In this document: positions 1 to 8,250 of the stretch, one piece after another
How positions within the stretch are numbered: position 1 is the stretch's first letter
How the letters are laid out: the number at the start of each line of letters is the position of its first letter
Assembly (NCBI GenBank): GCA_947258615.1
Contig: CAMYIX010000082.1
Location: 1 to 40,365, forward strand
Source of the DNA: an uncultured Ectothiorhodospiraceae bacterium
GTDB taxonomy: Bacteria; Pseudomonadota; Gammaproteobacteria; UBA9214
DNA: 40,365 nucleotides
Direction of reading: 5' to 3'
Translations under genes and position numbers: made by a program
The notes under the pieces: generated by a model
Told to the model about the DNA's origin: nothing
Databases searched by the model: none
The model's input: only the letters and a program-made list of their open reading frames with translations

Positions 1-74
1 TGCAGCATCAGGTCTTCGGAATATTGACGATTACCCCCATTGGGATTGCATCTGGATAACAGATGACGATGAAA

Positions 75-120
75 CACCGTTGGTCGAAAACACCGTTGGC
101 CGAAAACACCGTTGGCCGAA
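75..120. repeat. 16-bp tandem repeat, nearly three copies
   Basis: The unit CACCGTTGGYCGAAAA occurs at 75-90, 91-106 and, truncated to 14 bases, at 107-120. The first copy has T and the others C at the Y position. The last copy runs into the inverted repeat at 112-160, so the tandem array seems to have grown from one arm of that hairpin. There are no spacers, so it is not a CRISPR array. Confidence 0.85.
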
Positions 121-160
121 TGAATTCGGCCCTACAGTAGGAACGAATTCATTCGGCCAA
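112..160. repeat. perfect 17-bp inverted repeat (REP-like hairpin)
   Basis: TTGGCCGAATGAATTCG at 112-128 is exactly complementary to 144-160, with a 15-base loop containing CTACAGTAGG. It lies past the 3' end of the leftward cheR gene (stop at 213). It may act as a transcription barrier or be a copy of a dispersed REP-type element. There is no T-run, so it is not a canonical intrinsic terminator. Confidence 0.8.
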
Positions 161-212
161 CAACCTCGCCAGCAGAAGGTATGCGTCTCGTCTGAATTGA
201 TGTGTTACCCAC

Positions 213-1046
213 TCATTCAGGGGAAGACCCGCTTTTTTTATAGACGCAGCGGCTGCCTGGCAGGGGGGTAAAGCCGGCCGCGCCGGCCGGCAGGGTCTCG
301 TGGCTGCCCAGCACCAGCATGCCTCCGGGTCGCAGGGCGGCATGCAGCCTGGCCGTGATCTCCTGCTGCAGGTCCTGTCGATAATAGGTATAGACCAGGT
401 TTCTGCACAGGATCAGGTGCAGGGAGGTGGCCGGTGCCGGCGTGCGTACATCATGTTCAACGAACAGCACCGGTCGCCTGAATCTCTCCCGCAGGCAGTA
501 ACCGGCAGTGGAATCCGTGAAGGCCGCCTCGAGCCATGCGGTCGGCAGGTCCTTGAGACTGCTCCAGGGATAGCAGGCCCTGCGGGCACGCCCAAGCAGG
601 TGCCGGTCGCTGTCGCTCGCCAGTATCAGCGGCTCCAGGTCTGGAAAACAAGGCTTGAGTTGCAGCATGCACAGGATCGCCAGTGAATAGGGTTCCTCGC
701 CGGAGGCGCAGCCGGCGCTCCAGATACGCAGTTGTGCCTGATTGTCCTGCCGGGCCTGTTGCGCCAGGCCCGGCAGGATCTCTCCGCCAAGCTGCGTATA
801 AAGGCCCTGGTCACGGTAGAATCGCGAGATGCTGATTCGGCACAGCGTGTCGAGCAGGCGCCATTCCCCGGGATGCTGCAACAGGTAGTCGCGATAGGCC
901 CCGGGGTCGGCCAGGCCGAGGGCCTGCAGGCGTCTCAACAACCGTTTCTGCACCTGGCCGCGCACCTTCCGGAAGCCGGCCCAGCGCATGCGCAGCTGCG
1001 GCAGGGCCCACTTGAAAAAGGCTATCCAGTCCGGGTCATCGGTCAC
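213..1046 (-). CDS. cheR: CheR-type chemotaxis protein methyltransferase
   Basis: The 277-residue protein has the CheR layout. An all-helical N-terminal domain (about 1-75) is followed by a Rossmann-type S-adenosylmethionine domain with SAGCASGEEPYSLAI (about 109-123), corresponding to the family glycine/acidic loop. LILCRNLVYTYY matches the usual CRN motif, and LVLGSHETLP lies near the end. CheR enzymes methylate glutamates on chemoreceptors to reset sensitivity. No other chemotaxis gene is in the window, so this is an orphan copy and could modify a receptor encoded elsewhere. It may be co-transcribed with the small gene 90 bp upstream. The family is clear but the physiological target is unknown. 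Confidence 0.85.
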   Translation of the reverse strand: MTDDPDWIAFFKWALPQLRMRWAGFRKVRGQVQKRLLRRLQALGLADPGAYRDYLLQHPGEWRLLDTLCRISISRFYRDQGLYTQLGGEILPGLAQQARQDNQAQLRIWSAGCASGEEPYSLAILCMLQLKPCFPDLEPLILASDSDRHLLGRARRACYPWSSLKDLPTAWLEAAFTDSTAGYCLRERFRRPVLFVEHDVRTPAPATSLHLILCRNLVYTYYRQDLQQEITARLHAALRPGGMLVLGSHETLPAGAAGFTPLPGSRCVYKKSGSSPE

Positions 1047-1136
1047 GCCTGCATTATGGGTCAGGAGTGCAGCCGGCCGCCATGCCGATGGCCGCTGGCG
1101 CGGCGTGCGCGGCCGGTTACACTACAGCGGGTGAGT

Positions 1137-1448
1137 TTATGAGTCCCGCGTGGTGGAGAGCCGGCCTTTCCCGTGTGTGCCACTGTCGTAAAGGGTCAGC
1201 TCCCAGGTGTCAGTGGCACAATCATGGCGCAGGATGTAGATACCGGCATCGTCGCCACGCAGTTTGAAGTAGCTGTGGTCAGGGTCGAGCCAGCGGTCGA
1301 TAATTTCGGTTACCTTGATTTCACGCCGGCCCAGAAAGAAACGGCGTGGTGACTCCGCCGCGCGCTGACCGGCATAGCACTCAACCCGGACGAGACCGGT
1401 GTCGTCTTCTTCGTGCCCGGGGGGCTGTGCCTGACCCTTGCCTGTCAT
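1137..1448 (-). CDS. small conserved-looking protein of unknown function
   Basis: This is a 103-residue soluble protein with no signal peptide or membrane segment. The start is placed at the ATG at 1448; a further in-frame start at 1481 would add 11 residues. The N-terminal 30 residues are polar and probably disordered. The core RRFFLGRREIKVTEIID, then RWLDPDHSYFKLR and GIYILRHD, then WELTLYD, looks like a compact beta-rich domain of alternating charged and aromatic residues. The C-terminus is rich in Gly, Ser and Arg. I do not recognise a named family and assign no function. It reads toward cheR and may share its transcript. Confidence 0.6.
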   Translation of the reverse strand: MTGKGQAQPPGHEEDDTGLVRVECYAGQRAAESPRRFFLGRREIKVTEIIDRWLDPDHSYFKLRGDDAGIYILRHDCATDTWELTLYDSGTHGKGRLSTTRDS

Positions 1449-1551
1449 GTTGTGACCCTCGTTTTTTACAAGCTTCTGCAAGTCAGGGGTTCCCGTCGAG
1501 CGGTCCCGCTATTCACGCTGCGCTGGTGAGGTGCCGTGGTCCGGTGCGTGC

Positions 1552-1571
1552 CGCGGGACACTGTGCCCGCG
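1552..1571. promoter_or_regulatory. near-perfect 20-bp palindrome between divergent genes
   Basis: CGCGGG at 1552-1557 pairs with CCCGCG at 1566-1571, and the inner CAC/GTG also pair, leaving only central mismatches. It lies between the leftward small gene (start 1448) and the rightward RraA-like gene (start 1697), where an operator would be expected. The rest of 1449-1696 shows no clear promoter. Its role is inference. Confidence 0.3.
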
Positions 1572-1696
1572 ATAGTCGACACACTGCAAGTATAGGCCAG
1601 TGTCATTATTTGCTGTCCCCGCCTGTCTGACTATTGTTAGCATAAGGCCTTCATGCACACGTCCAGCATTAATTGACGCTGGAGGAGCAGGTAATC

Positions 1697-2320
1697 ATGC
1701 CAGACTACGCCGCCTTCAGGGCCCTTTCACCTACAACGCTCGCCGACGCGATGGGCCGTGAGCGCGTCATGGATATCGGTATCCGGCCCATGTGGCAGCC
1801 GATCCCGCGCATCGCCGGGCCGGCCTACCCGGTGCAGTGTGCGCCCGGTGACAACCTGATGCTGCATGCCGCCATCTACCGTGCCCCGCCCGGTTCCATC
1901 ATCGTGGTGCAGGCGGGGGATGTCGACTACGCCGTTTCCGGCGGTAATGTGTGTGCCGTGGCACAGCGGCATGGCATCGCCGGCTTTGTCATTGACGGCG
2001 TGATTCGTGATATCGCCGAGGTGCGGGAAGAGGGCTTTCCGGTGTTCGCGCGCGGCGTGATTCCCGTTCCCGGGGAAAAACATGTCATCGGGACGCTCAA
2101 TGGCATCGTGCACTGCGGCGGGGTGGAGGTGGCGTCAGGGGATGTCGTGGTCGCAGACGAGGAAGGCATCGTGGTGGTGCCGGCTGACCGCCAGGAGGAG
2201 GTCCTCGAGGCCGCCCAGGCGCGCGCGGCCAGTGATGCCGCCCTGACCCTGGATGAATGGGAGGCGGCGCACCGTGCCCGGATCGGTGCGATCCTGCAGG
2301 AAAAGGGGTTCAGCGAATAG
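1697..2320 (+). CDS. RraA-like / HMG-CHA aldolase family protein
   Basis: The 207-residue protein belongs to the RraA/class II pyruvate aldolase fold. Family landmarks are LSPTTLADAMGR at the N-terminus, the glycine-rich PPGSIIVVQAGD, GFVIDGVIRDI with the Arg-Asp pair used for metal and substrate binding, and GDVVVADEEGIVVVP. Relatives include 4-hydroxy-4-methyl-2-oxoglutarate or 4-carboxy-4-hydroxy-2-oxoadipate aldolases, oxaloacetate decarboxylases and the RNase E inhibitor RraA; sequence alone does not separate these. A TTG at 1673 is also in frame, but the ATG at 1697 has GGAGGAG 10 bases upstream and was chosen. The gene is solitary and convergent with the methyltransferase 20 bp away. 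Confidence 0.8.
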   Translation: MPDYAAFRALSPTTLADAMGRERVMDIGIRPMWQPIPRIAGPAYPVQCAPGDNLMLHAAIYRAPPGSIIVVQAGDVDYAVSGGNVCAVAQRHGIAGFVIDGVIRDIAEVREEGFPVFARGVIPVPGEKHVIGTLNGIVHCGGVEVASGDVVVADEEGIVVVPADRQEEVLEAAQARAASDAALTLDEWEAAHRARIGAILQEKGFSE

Positions 2321-2340
2321 CACCGGCTGCGACGCCTGGC

Positions 2341-2985
2341 TCATTTGTGCAAGTGCACAGCGAGAAAGCCCCCGCCCGGAAACGAATTGGGCAGGAGGCG
2401 TTCGACCCGCTGCGCGCTCTCCGAACCGCCCGGCAGGAAGATGGCGTAGCGCAGCTTGGAGCGGTGAGGTGGTGGCGCCAGTTCCCCGACCCAGGCCCGG
2501 ATTTGCGCCGCTTTGTCCCAGCGGGCGTCCCGGTAGCCGCCACGACCGTGCTTGCGGTGATAGAGGAGACTCCGCCGGTTCAGCAGGCCCAGCACGACAC
2601 CGAACCGGCAGACCCGCCAGAGTTCCCGTAGCGCGGTTGCCGGTTCGGGCACGAAACACAGGCTGGTGACCGCCGCACAATAATCAAAGCTGGCATCGGC
2701 GAACGGCAGGGCCGTCATCGTGCCCTGCAGGTAAGAGACCGTTGTGCCCTGCTCGCGGGCGCAGGCGATGGCCGCGGCATCGGCATCCAGTCCGGTGACG
2801 GTGAGACCGGCGGCTGCGAAGCGCCGGCTGAAGTAACCCGTGCCGGCACCGGCATCAAGCAGGCTGGCGCCGGCGGTTGGCTGCAGCAGCTGCATCAGCA
2901 AGCCAAACTCTGTGCCCCCGATCCACCGACCGCGCGGCGTGTGGTACCACGCTTCGTAACGCGCCGGTTCCACGCTCCCGCTCAT
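2341..2985 (-). CDS. class I SAM-dependent methyltransferase
   Basis: A soluble protein of about 214 residues with the UbiE/BioC-like methyltransferase core. Motif I is LLDAGAGTGYF, followed by the acidic TVTGLDAD end of strand 2, GTMTALPFADASFDYC (motifs II/III region) and the LRELWRV helix typical of this superfamily. The N-terminal EAWYHTPRGRWIG is characteristic of a methyltransferase group in proteobacteria. The substrate cannot be read from the sequence. The ATG at 2985 places EAWY near the N-terminus as in relatives, but it lacks a good ribosome site. A TTG at 3021 preceded by CAGGG would add 12 residues and is a real alternative. Confidence 0.8.
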   Translation of the reverse strand: MSGSVEPARYEAWYHTPRGRWIGGTEFGLLMQLLQPTAGASLLDAGAGTGYFSRRFAAAGLTVTGLDADAAAIACAREQGTTVSYLQGTMTALPFADASFDYCAAVTSLCFVPEPATALRELWRVCRFGVVLGLLNRRSLLYHRKHGRGGYRDARWDKAAQIRAWVGELAPPPHRSKLRYAIFLPGGSESAQRVERLLPNSFPGGGFLAVHLHK

Positions 2986-3028
2986 GCGGGAGGAAAAATT
3001 GGGGACATTCCGCTTTTTCAATTAACCC

Positions 3029-3105
3029 TGCAGGTCGGGTCATGTGCACGGCACCGTAGCCCGACATTGATGCGTCGCATTACGCTGGCGCTAATCCGAC
3101 CTGCA
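3029..3105. repeat. REP-type dispersed palindromic element
   Basis: TGCAGGTCGG at 3029-3038 is complementary to CCGACCTGCA at 3096-3105. The interior contains GTAGCCCGACATTGATGC and CGCATTACGCTGGCGCTAAT. This matches the GTCGGATTAGCG-type intergenic repeat family widespread in proteobacteria, recognised from memory. It fills the gap between the methyltransferase start and the hydrolase stop. Confidence 0.65.
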
Positions 3106-3113
3106 ACTCTTTT

Positions 3114-4019
3114 CTAGAGTCGGTCGAGAAAATCGACAATGGCATCCACCAGGTCCTCGGCATACAGGTCCCGGAAATAGTGGTCTGCACCCTCGATGGC
3201 AATATGCTCGACGTGGTCGGCTTGCTCCAGTTGTGAAAGCTTCTCTGCCAGCCCGGTCACAGTCGTGTCCTCGGTGCCGCTGAACACCAGTACCGGTATG
3301 CCGATCCCGGGCAGCAGGGAGGGGGTGTCGAAGCGGGTGTCCGGCGTGTAGTAGGCGGCGAAGCTGCCGGCCGTCACCTGGGTATCGGCACAGTAGATGA
3401 AGTCCGTGTGCTCGAGTTTGCTGTCGGACTTGCCGGCCTTGACCAGGGTCCGGGCCTGCTCCAGCAGCGGCCCCAGCGGTTTGCCATAATCCCCTTCGTA
3501 GCCTTTTTTATCACTCGCCTCGTCCCAGGTTTGGGGCGCCACCAGCACGGCGGCCTTCACGGCCGGCTGCTTGTGCTCGGATGCGAACCAGGCGCTCTGG
3601 TTGCCGCCACGCGAATGGCCGAGCAGGACAATACTGTCGGCACCCTGGCCCTTGAGCCAGCCGATCCAGGCGCCGATCTCGTCCATGGCGTCGGTGTGCC
3701 GGTGGGTATGCAGCGTCTCGCAGGGGTACATGCCGTGACGGTCGTCCAGGCCCAGGCCCAGGTTGATGGCCAGGGTGTTCAGGCCGTTCTCATTCAACAG
3801 GTCCTGCAGGGTCTGGATGATCTCCATGCCGTTATGCGCCAGCGTCCCGTGCGTCATCAGGATCACGCCGTCCTTGAGGGTCTTGCCATCCGCCAGTTCC
3901 AGCCTGGCGTTGAGCGTGATGTTGCCATGCTCCAGGGTGACTTCCCCGGCGAGGCCGGCCTGGCTGGCAAGGGTCAGTATCAGGATTGTCAGCAGGTGGG
4001 ATAATTTCAATCGCTTCAT
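3114..4019 (-). CDS. secreted alpha/beta hydrolase (DUF3530-like or dienelactone-hydrolase-like)
   Basis: The 301-residue protein begins with a signal peptide (MKRLKLSHLLTILILTLASQ, likely cut after AGLAG), so it is probably periplasmic. The alpha/beta-hydrolase core shows ILMTHGTLAHNGME (oxyanion region), the nucleophile elbow GHSRGGNQ, VLVFSGTEDTTV with the acidic residue, and IEGADHYFRD with the catalytic His. The start at 4019 has CAGGAG a few bases upstream; an earlier in-frame codon at 4085 would hide the signal peptide. The fold is clear but the substrate is unknown. Beyond facing the same way, there is no evident link with its neighbours. Confidence 0.8.
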   Translation of the reverse strand: MKRLKLSHLLTILILTLASQAGLAGEVTLEHGNITLNARLELADGKTLKDGVILMTHGTLAHNGMEIIQTLQDLLNENGLNTLAINLGLGLDDRHGMYPCETLHTHRHTDAMDEIGAWIGWLKGQGADSIVLLGHSRGGNQSAWFASEHKQPAVKAAVLVAPQTWDEASDKKGYEGDYGKPLGPLLEQARTLVKAGKSDSKLEHTDFIYCADTQVTAGSFAAYYTPDTRFDTPSLLPGIGIPVLVFSGTEDTTVTGLAEKLSQLEQADHVEHIAIEGADHYFRDLYAEDLVDAIVDFLDRL

Positions 4020-4133
4020 TGTTATTGACTCCTGTGTTGATGGTTTATCCGGGACTGGAATACAGACCCGCAATCGATCTGTCAATCATAGCCGCAATGT
4101 GTGAGACCGGACAGCGGTCCGGTCACGCGCCGG

Positions 4134-5105
4134 CTAGTGTGTTACCGGCAGCCCCAGTTCATTCCAGCGGGTCATGCCACCGCGCACCACGTGCACGTCG
4201 CTGAATCCGCCCTTGCCCAACAGCAGTGCGGCCTTTGCGGAACGCTTGTCGGTACGGCAGACAATGGCGACCGGGCGGTCGGCATAATCCGCGAGTTCGC
4301 CCATGCGCGCAGGCAGGTCCTCTACCGGGATATTGAGGGCCTCGGGGATGTGCCCCTGTTCGCCGGTAAAGTCGGCCGCCGTACGCACGTCAAGAATGCA
4401 TAATTCACGCCCGTTGTTGCGCATTTTCACCAGGTCCGGCACCTCGAGCATGGGGCCGCGGCGCAGGCGGCTGATCAGGCGCGGCAGGAACGCGACCATC
4501 GCCAGCAGGGCGAGGGCAAGCAGCGCCTTGCGGATGATGCCCTCGCCGCCGGCGAGTGCCTCGCGCCCGGCATAGCCGAGATAGGTATAGGCCGCCGCTC
4601 CCGGCAGCATGCAGATGTAACTGGCGATGATGTAGTGGGAAAGCCGCAGGCGGGTGAGCCCCAGGGCGTAGTTCAGGAGGTTGAAGGGGAATAATGGCAC
4701 CAGGCGCACGAAGGCGACGAAGCGCCAGCCTTCCTCCTCGACCCCGTTGATCAGCTGCTTCGCGCGCCCACCGGCCTTTTGCATCACCCAGTCCGAGGCC
4801 AGGTAGCGGGCAATCAGGAAGGCCAGGGTGGCCCCCAGGGTGGCGCCGGTCAGGTTATAGAGGGTGCCGAGTACCGGCCCGAACAGCGCCCCGCCGGCCA
4901 GGGTCACCACCGTGCCAGGCAGGAACAGCACGGCCGCAAGGGCATAGACCAGGATGAACAGCAGCGGCGCGACGATACCGGCCTCGTGGATCCAGGTCTC
5001 CAGTGCCGCGGCGTCGAAGTGATCACGGTAGGCAATGGCAAGTGTAATGCCCGCCACCAGCCCGAGCAGCAGCAGGACGCGCAGCCAGTGCCGGTTAGTG
5101 TTCAC
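4134..5105 (-). CDS. VTT (DedA/TVP38-like) membrane protein fused to a rhodanese domain
   Basis: An integral membrane protein of about 323 residues. It has an N-terminal membrane segment, a VTT/SNARE-associated domain (FLPGTVVTLAGGALFGPVLG around 64-83, FVRLVPLFPFNLLNYALGLT around 134-153), a last membrane segment near 195-212, then a cytosolic rhodanese domain from about 224. That domain has LDVRTAADF, GHIPEALNIP and the loop VCRTDKRS, whose cysteine is the expected sulfur carrier. VTT proteins act in lipid scrambling or envelope homeostasis; the fusion suggests a redox or sulfur-linked role, which is inference. The GTG at 5105 has GGAG eight bases upstream; a GTG at 5114 is also possible. 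The upstream gene ends inside this start region, so translation is probably coupled. Confidence 0.85.
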   Translation of the reverse strand: MNTNRHWLRVLLLLGLVAGITLAIAYRDHFDAAALETWIHEAGIVAPLLFILVYALAAVLFLPGTVVTLAGGALFGPVLGTLYNLTGATLGATLAFLIARYLASDWVMQKAGGRAKQLINGVEEEGWRFVAFVRLVPLFPFNLLNYALGLTRLRLSHYIIASYICMLPGAAAYTYLGYAGREALAGGEGIIRKALLALALLAMVAFLPRLISRLRRGPMLEVPDLVKMRNNGRELCILDVRTAADFTGEQGHIPEALNIPVEDLPARMGELADYADRPVAIVCRTDKRSAKAALLLGKGGFSDVHVVRGGMTRWNELGLPVTH

Positions 5106-5958
5106 GGGGCTCACTCCACTGGCGCCGGTTGATGGCGTAGTCGCTTATCTTGCCCACGAAGGGAATGGCCAGCATGCCCGGCAGCCAGCTGCACCAGCGG
5201 GTCTGGCGAAAGGTGCGGATGCCGATGGTCATCTGCCGATGGCCGGCACGCGGCTGGCTCCGGTAGGTACCGAACAGGCGGTCCCACCAGGGCAGGTTGA
5301 ATCCAAAATTGCTGTTGGTCTCGTCGTCCTCGACCGAGTGATGCACGCGGTGCATGTCCGGGGTCACGACAATCAGGCGCAACAGGGCATCGATCGCTAC
5401 GGGGATGCGGATGTTGCTGTGGTTGAACATCGAGGTCGCGTTGAGGATGACCTCAAAGATCAATACGGCCACCAGCGGCGGACCCAGCAGCAGGATGACG
5501 GCGAACTTGATCAGCATGGAGAGGATGATCTCCAGCGGGTGAAAACGCGCGCCCGTGGTGACGTCGAAGTCCAGATCGGCATGGTGTACCCGGTGCAGTC
5601 GCCACAATACCGGGACTGCATGCACCATGACGTGCTGGAGGTAGATAGTGAAATCCATGACCAGTACCGAGGCCACCACCGCCAGCAGGAAGGGCGCCTC
5701 GATGTAGTTGAACAAGCCCCAGCCCTGCTGGTTTGCAAAGGCGGCCATGCCCACGGCCGCGGCGGGGAACAGGATGCGCAACAGGAAGCTGTTGAGGGCG
5801 ACCAGTCCCAGGTTGTTGGCCCAGCGGACCGCCTTGGAGACGCCCAGCGCACGCCGCGGGGCAAACAGTTCCCATAACGCCATCACGGCGAAGATGCCGA
5901 AGAAAAAACCCAGGCGAATGGGCAGTTCCTGTTCCAGAATGAATTCGTTCCAGTTCAA
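5095..5958 (-). CDS. sterol desaturase / fatty acid hydroxylase family membrane enzyme
   Basis: A protein of about 287 residues with several membrane segments and the eight-histidine motif set of di-iron hydroxylases: QHVMVH, then LHRVHHAD, then NHSN and MHRVHHS. The pattern FHPLEIILS between the His clusters is typical of this family. These enzymes hydroxylate or desaturate lipids, carotenoids or sterol-like substrates; the substrate here is unknown. The start is a TTG at 5958 with GGAGGAG eight bases upstream. A longer frame to 6063 lacks a ribosome site and homology-like sequence. Its stop overlaps the start region of the VTT-rhodanese gene, so the pair is likely an operon acting on the envelope. 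Confidence 0.85.
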   Translation of the reverse strand: MNWNEFILEQELPIRLGFFFGIFAVMALWELFAPRRALGVSKAVRWANNLGLVALNSFLLRILFPAAAVGMAAFANQQGWGLFNYIEAPFLLAVVASVLVMDFTIYLQHVMVHAVPVLWRLHRVHHADLDFDVTTGARFHPLEIILSMLIKFAVILLLGPPLVAVLIFEVILNATSMFNHSNIRIPVAIDALLRLIVVTPDMHRVHHSVEDDETNSNFGFNLPWWDRLFGTYRSQPRAGHRQMTIGIRTFRQTRWCSWLPGMLAIPFVGKISDYAINRRQWSEPREH

Positions 5959-6102
5959 GGCGATGACTCCTCCGGACCGGGCCGGTGGTAATGATGCTGT
6001 CCCGGGGGCACAGAAGGCGTGGTCCTGCTGTGGGCAAACTGCATACAGGGAGTCTATAGCCAAGCGTCTTGGCAGGCAAAACCGGCTTGCCGGGCGGCCG
6101 CT

Positions 6103-7296
6103 TCAGGGTGTGGTATCGATGCGTTCGGCCAGCAACGCTTCCAGTGCGGCCAGGAGTTGCGGAATGTCATGGCGTGCAGGTTTCAGATCCACATGGGCGA
6201 GGCCGTCGATCAGGAACAGCCGGGCCTGCCCGTGCGGGAGGGCGTTCGCCAGCGCGCTGCTCTCGGTGTAGGGCACCAGGGTGTCACCGCGGCCATGCAG
6301 CAGGATGACCCGGGCCTGCAGCTGCGCCAGGTCCCGACCGGAGGGATCGATACCCTCGAGCTGGACACGCAGCTTCTGCGGCAGGCGCTCGATCAATGTC
6401 GGCACCCGGGTCGGGTCCGGATTGGTCAGCAGTTCATAAAAGGCACGCGCGTCGGGTGCGAGCGTGGCGGGCACGGGTTCGTCCTCGATCCCGTTGTCTC
6501 CGACGAGATAATCCGCATAGCTACGCAGGAAGCCCCGGTCGACGGCGCGTTCCAGCAGATCCAGGTTCGAGCGAATGAAAACGGCCACGCCATAAGGGTG
6601 CGGCGGGCCCGGGCGTGCAGAAACCGATGCCGTTTCCGCGGCGGACACCGTGGTGGCCGGGTAACCGGTGGTCAGATAGGCGATTACATTATGCAGTGAA
6701 TAGTAACCGCCGACACTCATCACGAAGCGTACCCGCTCACGGATTTCCGGCTGCATGGCGGCCAGTAGCACCGGGCCTGCACCGTAACTGAAACCGGCAA
6801 TACCGGCGGCGCCCTGTGGTGTCAGGTCGGGTCGGGACGCCAGCCAGTCAAAGGCCGCGGCCACTTCGTCGGCATCACTCGCGCGCAGCCGGAAACGGCG
6901 CACCTCCGGCATATCCGGCACCAGCACCGCGAAGCGCAGCCGTGCGAATGTGCGGGCGACGCTCACCAGACGCGGGTCCCGCCCACCCTGTGCCACGGCA
7001 CCGGGCACCAGCACAATGCCGGCGCGGGCCCCCTGCGGCGACAGGTAGAGGTCCGCCCGGCGTTCGCCGACGGCCGTGGCATAGCTGACGGTACGACGCA
7101 TGGGGGTCGGTGTTTGTGCAGACAGTCGACTGCCGCCCAGGCCGGAGGCAAGGTCTTCCAGTGCCATCGCCGCCTCCGAGTCACCCAGGTAAGGGGTGGT
7201 GCAGCCACCCAGCAACAACCATGTAAACAGGCAGACCACCCTGCGTGCTGACAAGTGAATCCCGGGTATGCGCTGTATCAGTAGCGGTCGATGCAT
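6103..7296 (-). CDS. lipoprotein alpha/beta hydrolase
   Basis: A protein of about 397 residues. After a basic start comes VVCLFTWLLLGGC, whose LLGGC is a lipobox, so the mature protein should be lipid-anchored in the envelope. The hydrolase core follows: GIVLVPGAVAQGG, the nucleophile elbow GIAGFSYGAGPVLLA, ILLHGRGDTLVPY with the acid, and GLAHVDL with the catalytic His. The insert between strands 5 and 6 is long, about 100 residues. The ATG at 7296 was chosen because it puts the lipobox near residue 32; a start at 7386 would give an implausible 60-residue leader. The ribosome site is weak. The substrate is unknown. Confidence 0.78.
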   Translation of the reverse strand: MHRPLLIQRIPGIHLSARRVVCLFTWLLLGGCTTPYLGDSEAAMALEDLASGLGGSRLSAQTPTPMRRTVSYATAVGERRADLYLSPQGARAGIVLVPGAVAQGGRDPRLVSVARTFARLRFAVLVPDMPEVRRFRLRASDADEVAAAFDWLASRPDLTPQGAAGIAGFSYGAGPVLLAAMQPEIRERVRFVMSVGGYYSLHNVIAYLTTGYPATTVSAAETASVSARPGPPHPYGVAVFIRSNLDLLERAVDRGFLRSYADYLVGDNGIEDEPVPATLAPDARAFYELLTNPDPTRVPTLIERLPQKLRVQLEGIDPSGRDLAQLQARVILLHGRGDTLVPYTESSALANALPHGQARLFLIDGLAHVDLKPARHDIPQLLAALEALLAERIDTTP

Positions 7297-7513
7297 GCGT
7301 GGTTCGCCGGGTAACGCGGCCTGCCATTGTGATACGAATCCATATACAAGATGGTAGATTACCGGCCCACGCCCTGCCTGGTGCATTCCGGCAGGGTCGG
7401 TGAAGGATATCAGCTATCCTTAGGCGAATTGCGTTTCTGCTGTTGCGTTTGAACAGGCAACGTCACAGGCAGGCCCTCTGCCGGATCCGGCCTTGTGGAT
7501 GTGGCAGCGATGA

Positions 7514-8203
7514 CTAGTCCAGTCCAAACAGTGACAGTAATTCGCGCATATCCCTGACTTCGGCATGCGGCGTGATGCCGGGTGCGCGGGGCTGCTTGGT
7601 GCGATTCATCCAGATGACGGTAACCCCGGCGGCCTGCCCCCCTGCCAGGTCGGTATCCGCTTCATCACCCACGTGGGCGAGTTGCGCCGGCTCTACCCCT
7701 GCGTGGCGACAGGCCTCCTCGAACATGAGCGGATCCGGCTTGGCCCGGCCGACGGATTCCGCTGTCAGGGAAAAATCGAACAGCCGTGAAATGCCCAGGC
7801 GCCCGACATCTGCATTGCCGTTGGTCATTGAGCCGAGGGAATAGCCGGCACCCTTGAGGCGCTGCAGGGCCGGGATGACGTCGTCATACAACTCGATCTT
7901 GTGGCGGGCCTCGAGAAACACCGCGAAGGCGGGTTCCGCCAGCGCGGGATCATAGCCGGCGGCTTCTGCCGCCTGTCGCAGTGAGGCCCTGCGTAACCCG
8001 GATATGTCGTGCCGCAGGGTCGGATCCTTTCGATACAGGTCAATCCGCAGACTGCGCATGTCCTCCAGGGTATAGCGTTTCCCGATCCTCGGGTAATAAC
8101 GGACCAGCCAGTCATACAGCTGCTGTTCCGCTTCCATCAGCACGGGTCGGTTGTCCCACAGGGTATCGTCCAGGTCGAAAGTAATGGCGCAGATATGTTT
8201 CAC
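7514..8203 (-). CDS. HAD-superfamily hydrolase, YigB-like
   Basis: The 229-residue cytosolic phosphatase has all HAD motifs: FDLDDTLWDN near the start (two catalytic Asp), SMTNGNAD (motif II), GRAKPDPLMFEEA with the Lys of motif III, and HVGDEADTDLAGGQAAG (motif IV). The helical cap of about 90 residues and the overall pattern match the YigB group, whose E. coli member dephosphorylates 5-amino-6-(5-phosphoribitylamino)uracil in riboflavin synthesis. Many relatives are promiscuous, so the exact substrate is inference. It reads in the same direction as L-serine dehydratase, starting 47 bases after that gene's stop. Confidence 0.85.
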   Translation of the reverse strand: MKHICAITFDLDDTLWDNRPVLMEAEQQLYDWLVRYYPRIGKRYTLEDMRSLRIDLYRKDPTLRHDISGLRRASLRQAAEAAGYDPALAEPAFAVFLEARHKIELYDDVIPALQRLKGAGYSLGSMTNGNADVGRLGISRLFDFSLTAESVGRAKPDPLMFEEACRHAGVEPAQLAHVGDEADTDLAGGQAAGVTVIWMNRTKQPRAPGITPHAEVRDMRELLSLFGLD

Positions 8204-8250
8204 GGCAGGTGTTCAGGACGGCGCTTGCATGCAACGGTAACCGGCAGGTA

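Larger units (their letters stand above)
1..212. other. left-edge region without a supported gene
   Basis: No convincing gene is visible here. One + strand frame is open from the edge to position 271, but it runs through tandem and inverted repeats and antisense to the end of cheR, so I do not call it. Another + frame gives an 18-residue tail ending at a TAA at 57-59, which could be the end of a gene outside the window but cannot be proved. The stretch holds a 16-bp tandem repeat and a 17-bp inverted repeat, listed separately. Confidence 0.5.

Noticed and set aside
75-120. possible CRISPR array
   Set aside because: The 16-base units are directly adjacent with no spacers, and there are no cas genes.
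5035-5877. 280-codon + strand frame
   Set aside because: It is antisense to the VTT-rhodanese and hydroxylase genes, is rich in Gln, His and Arg as expected for a shadow frame, and has no recognisable domain.
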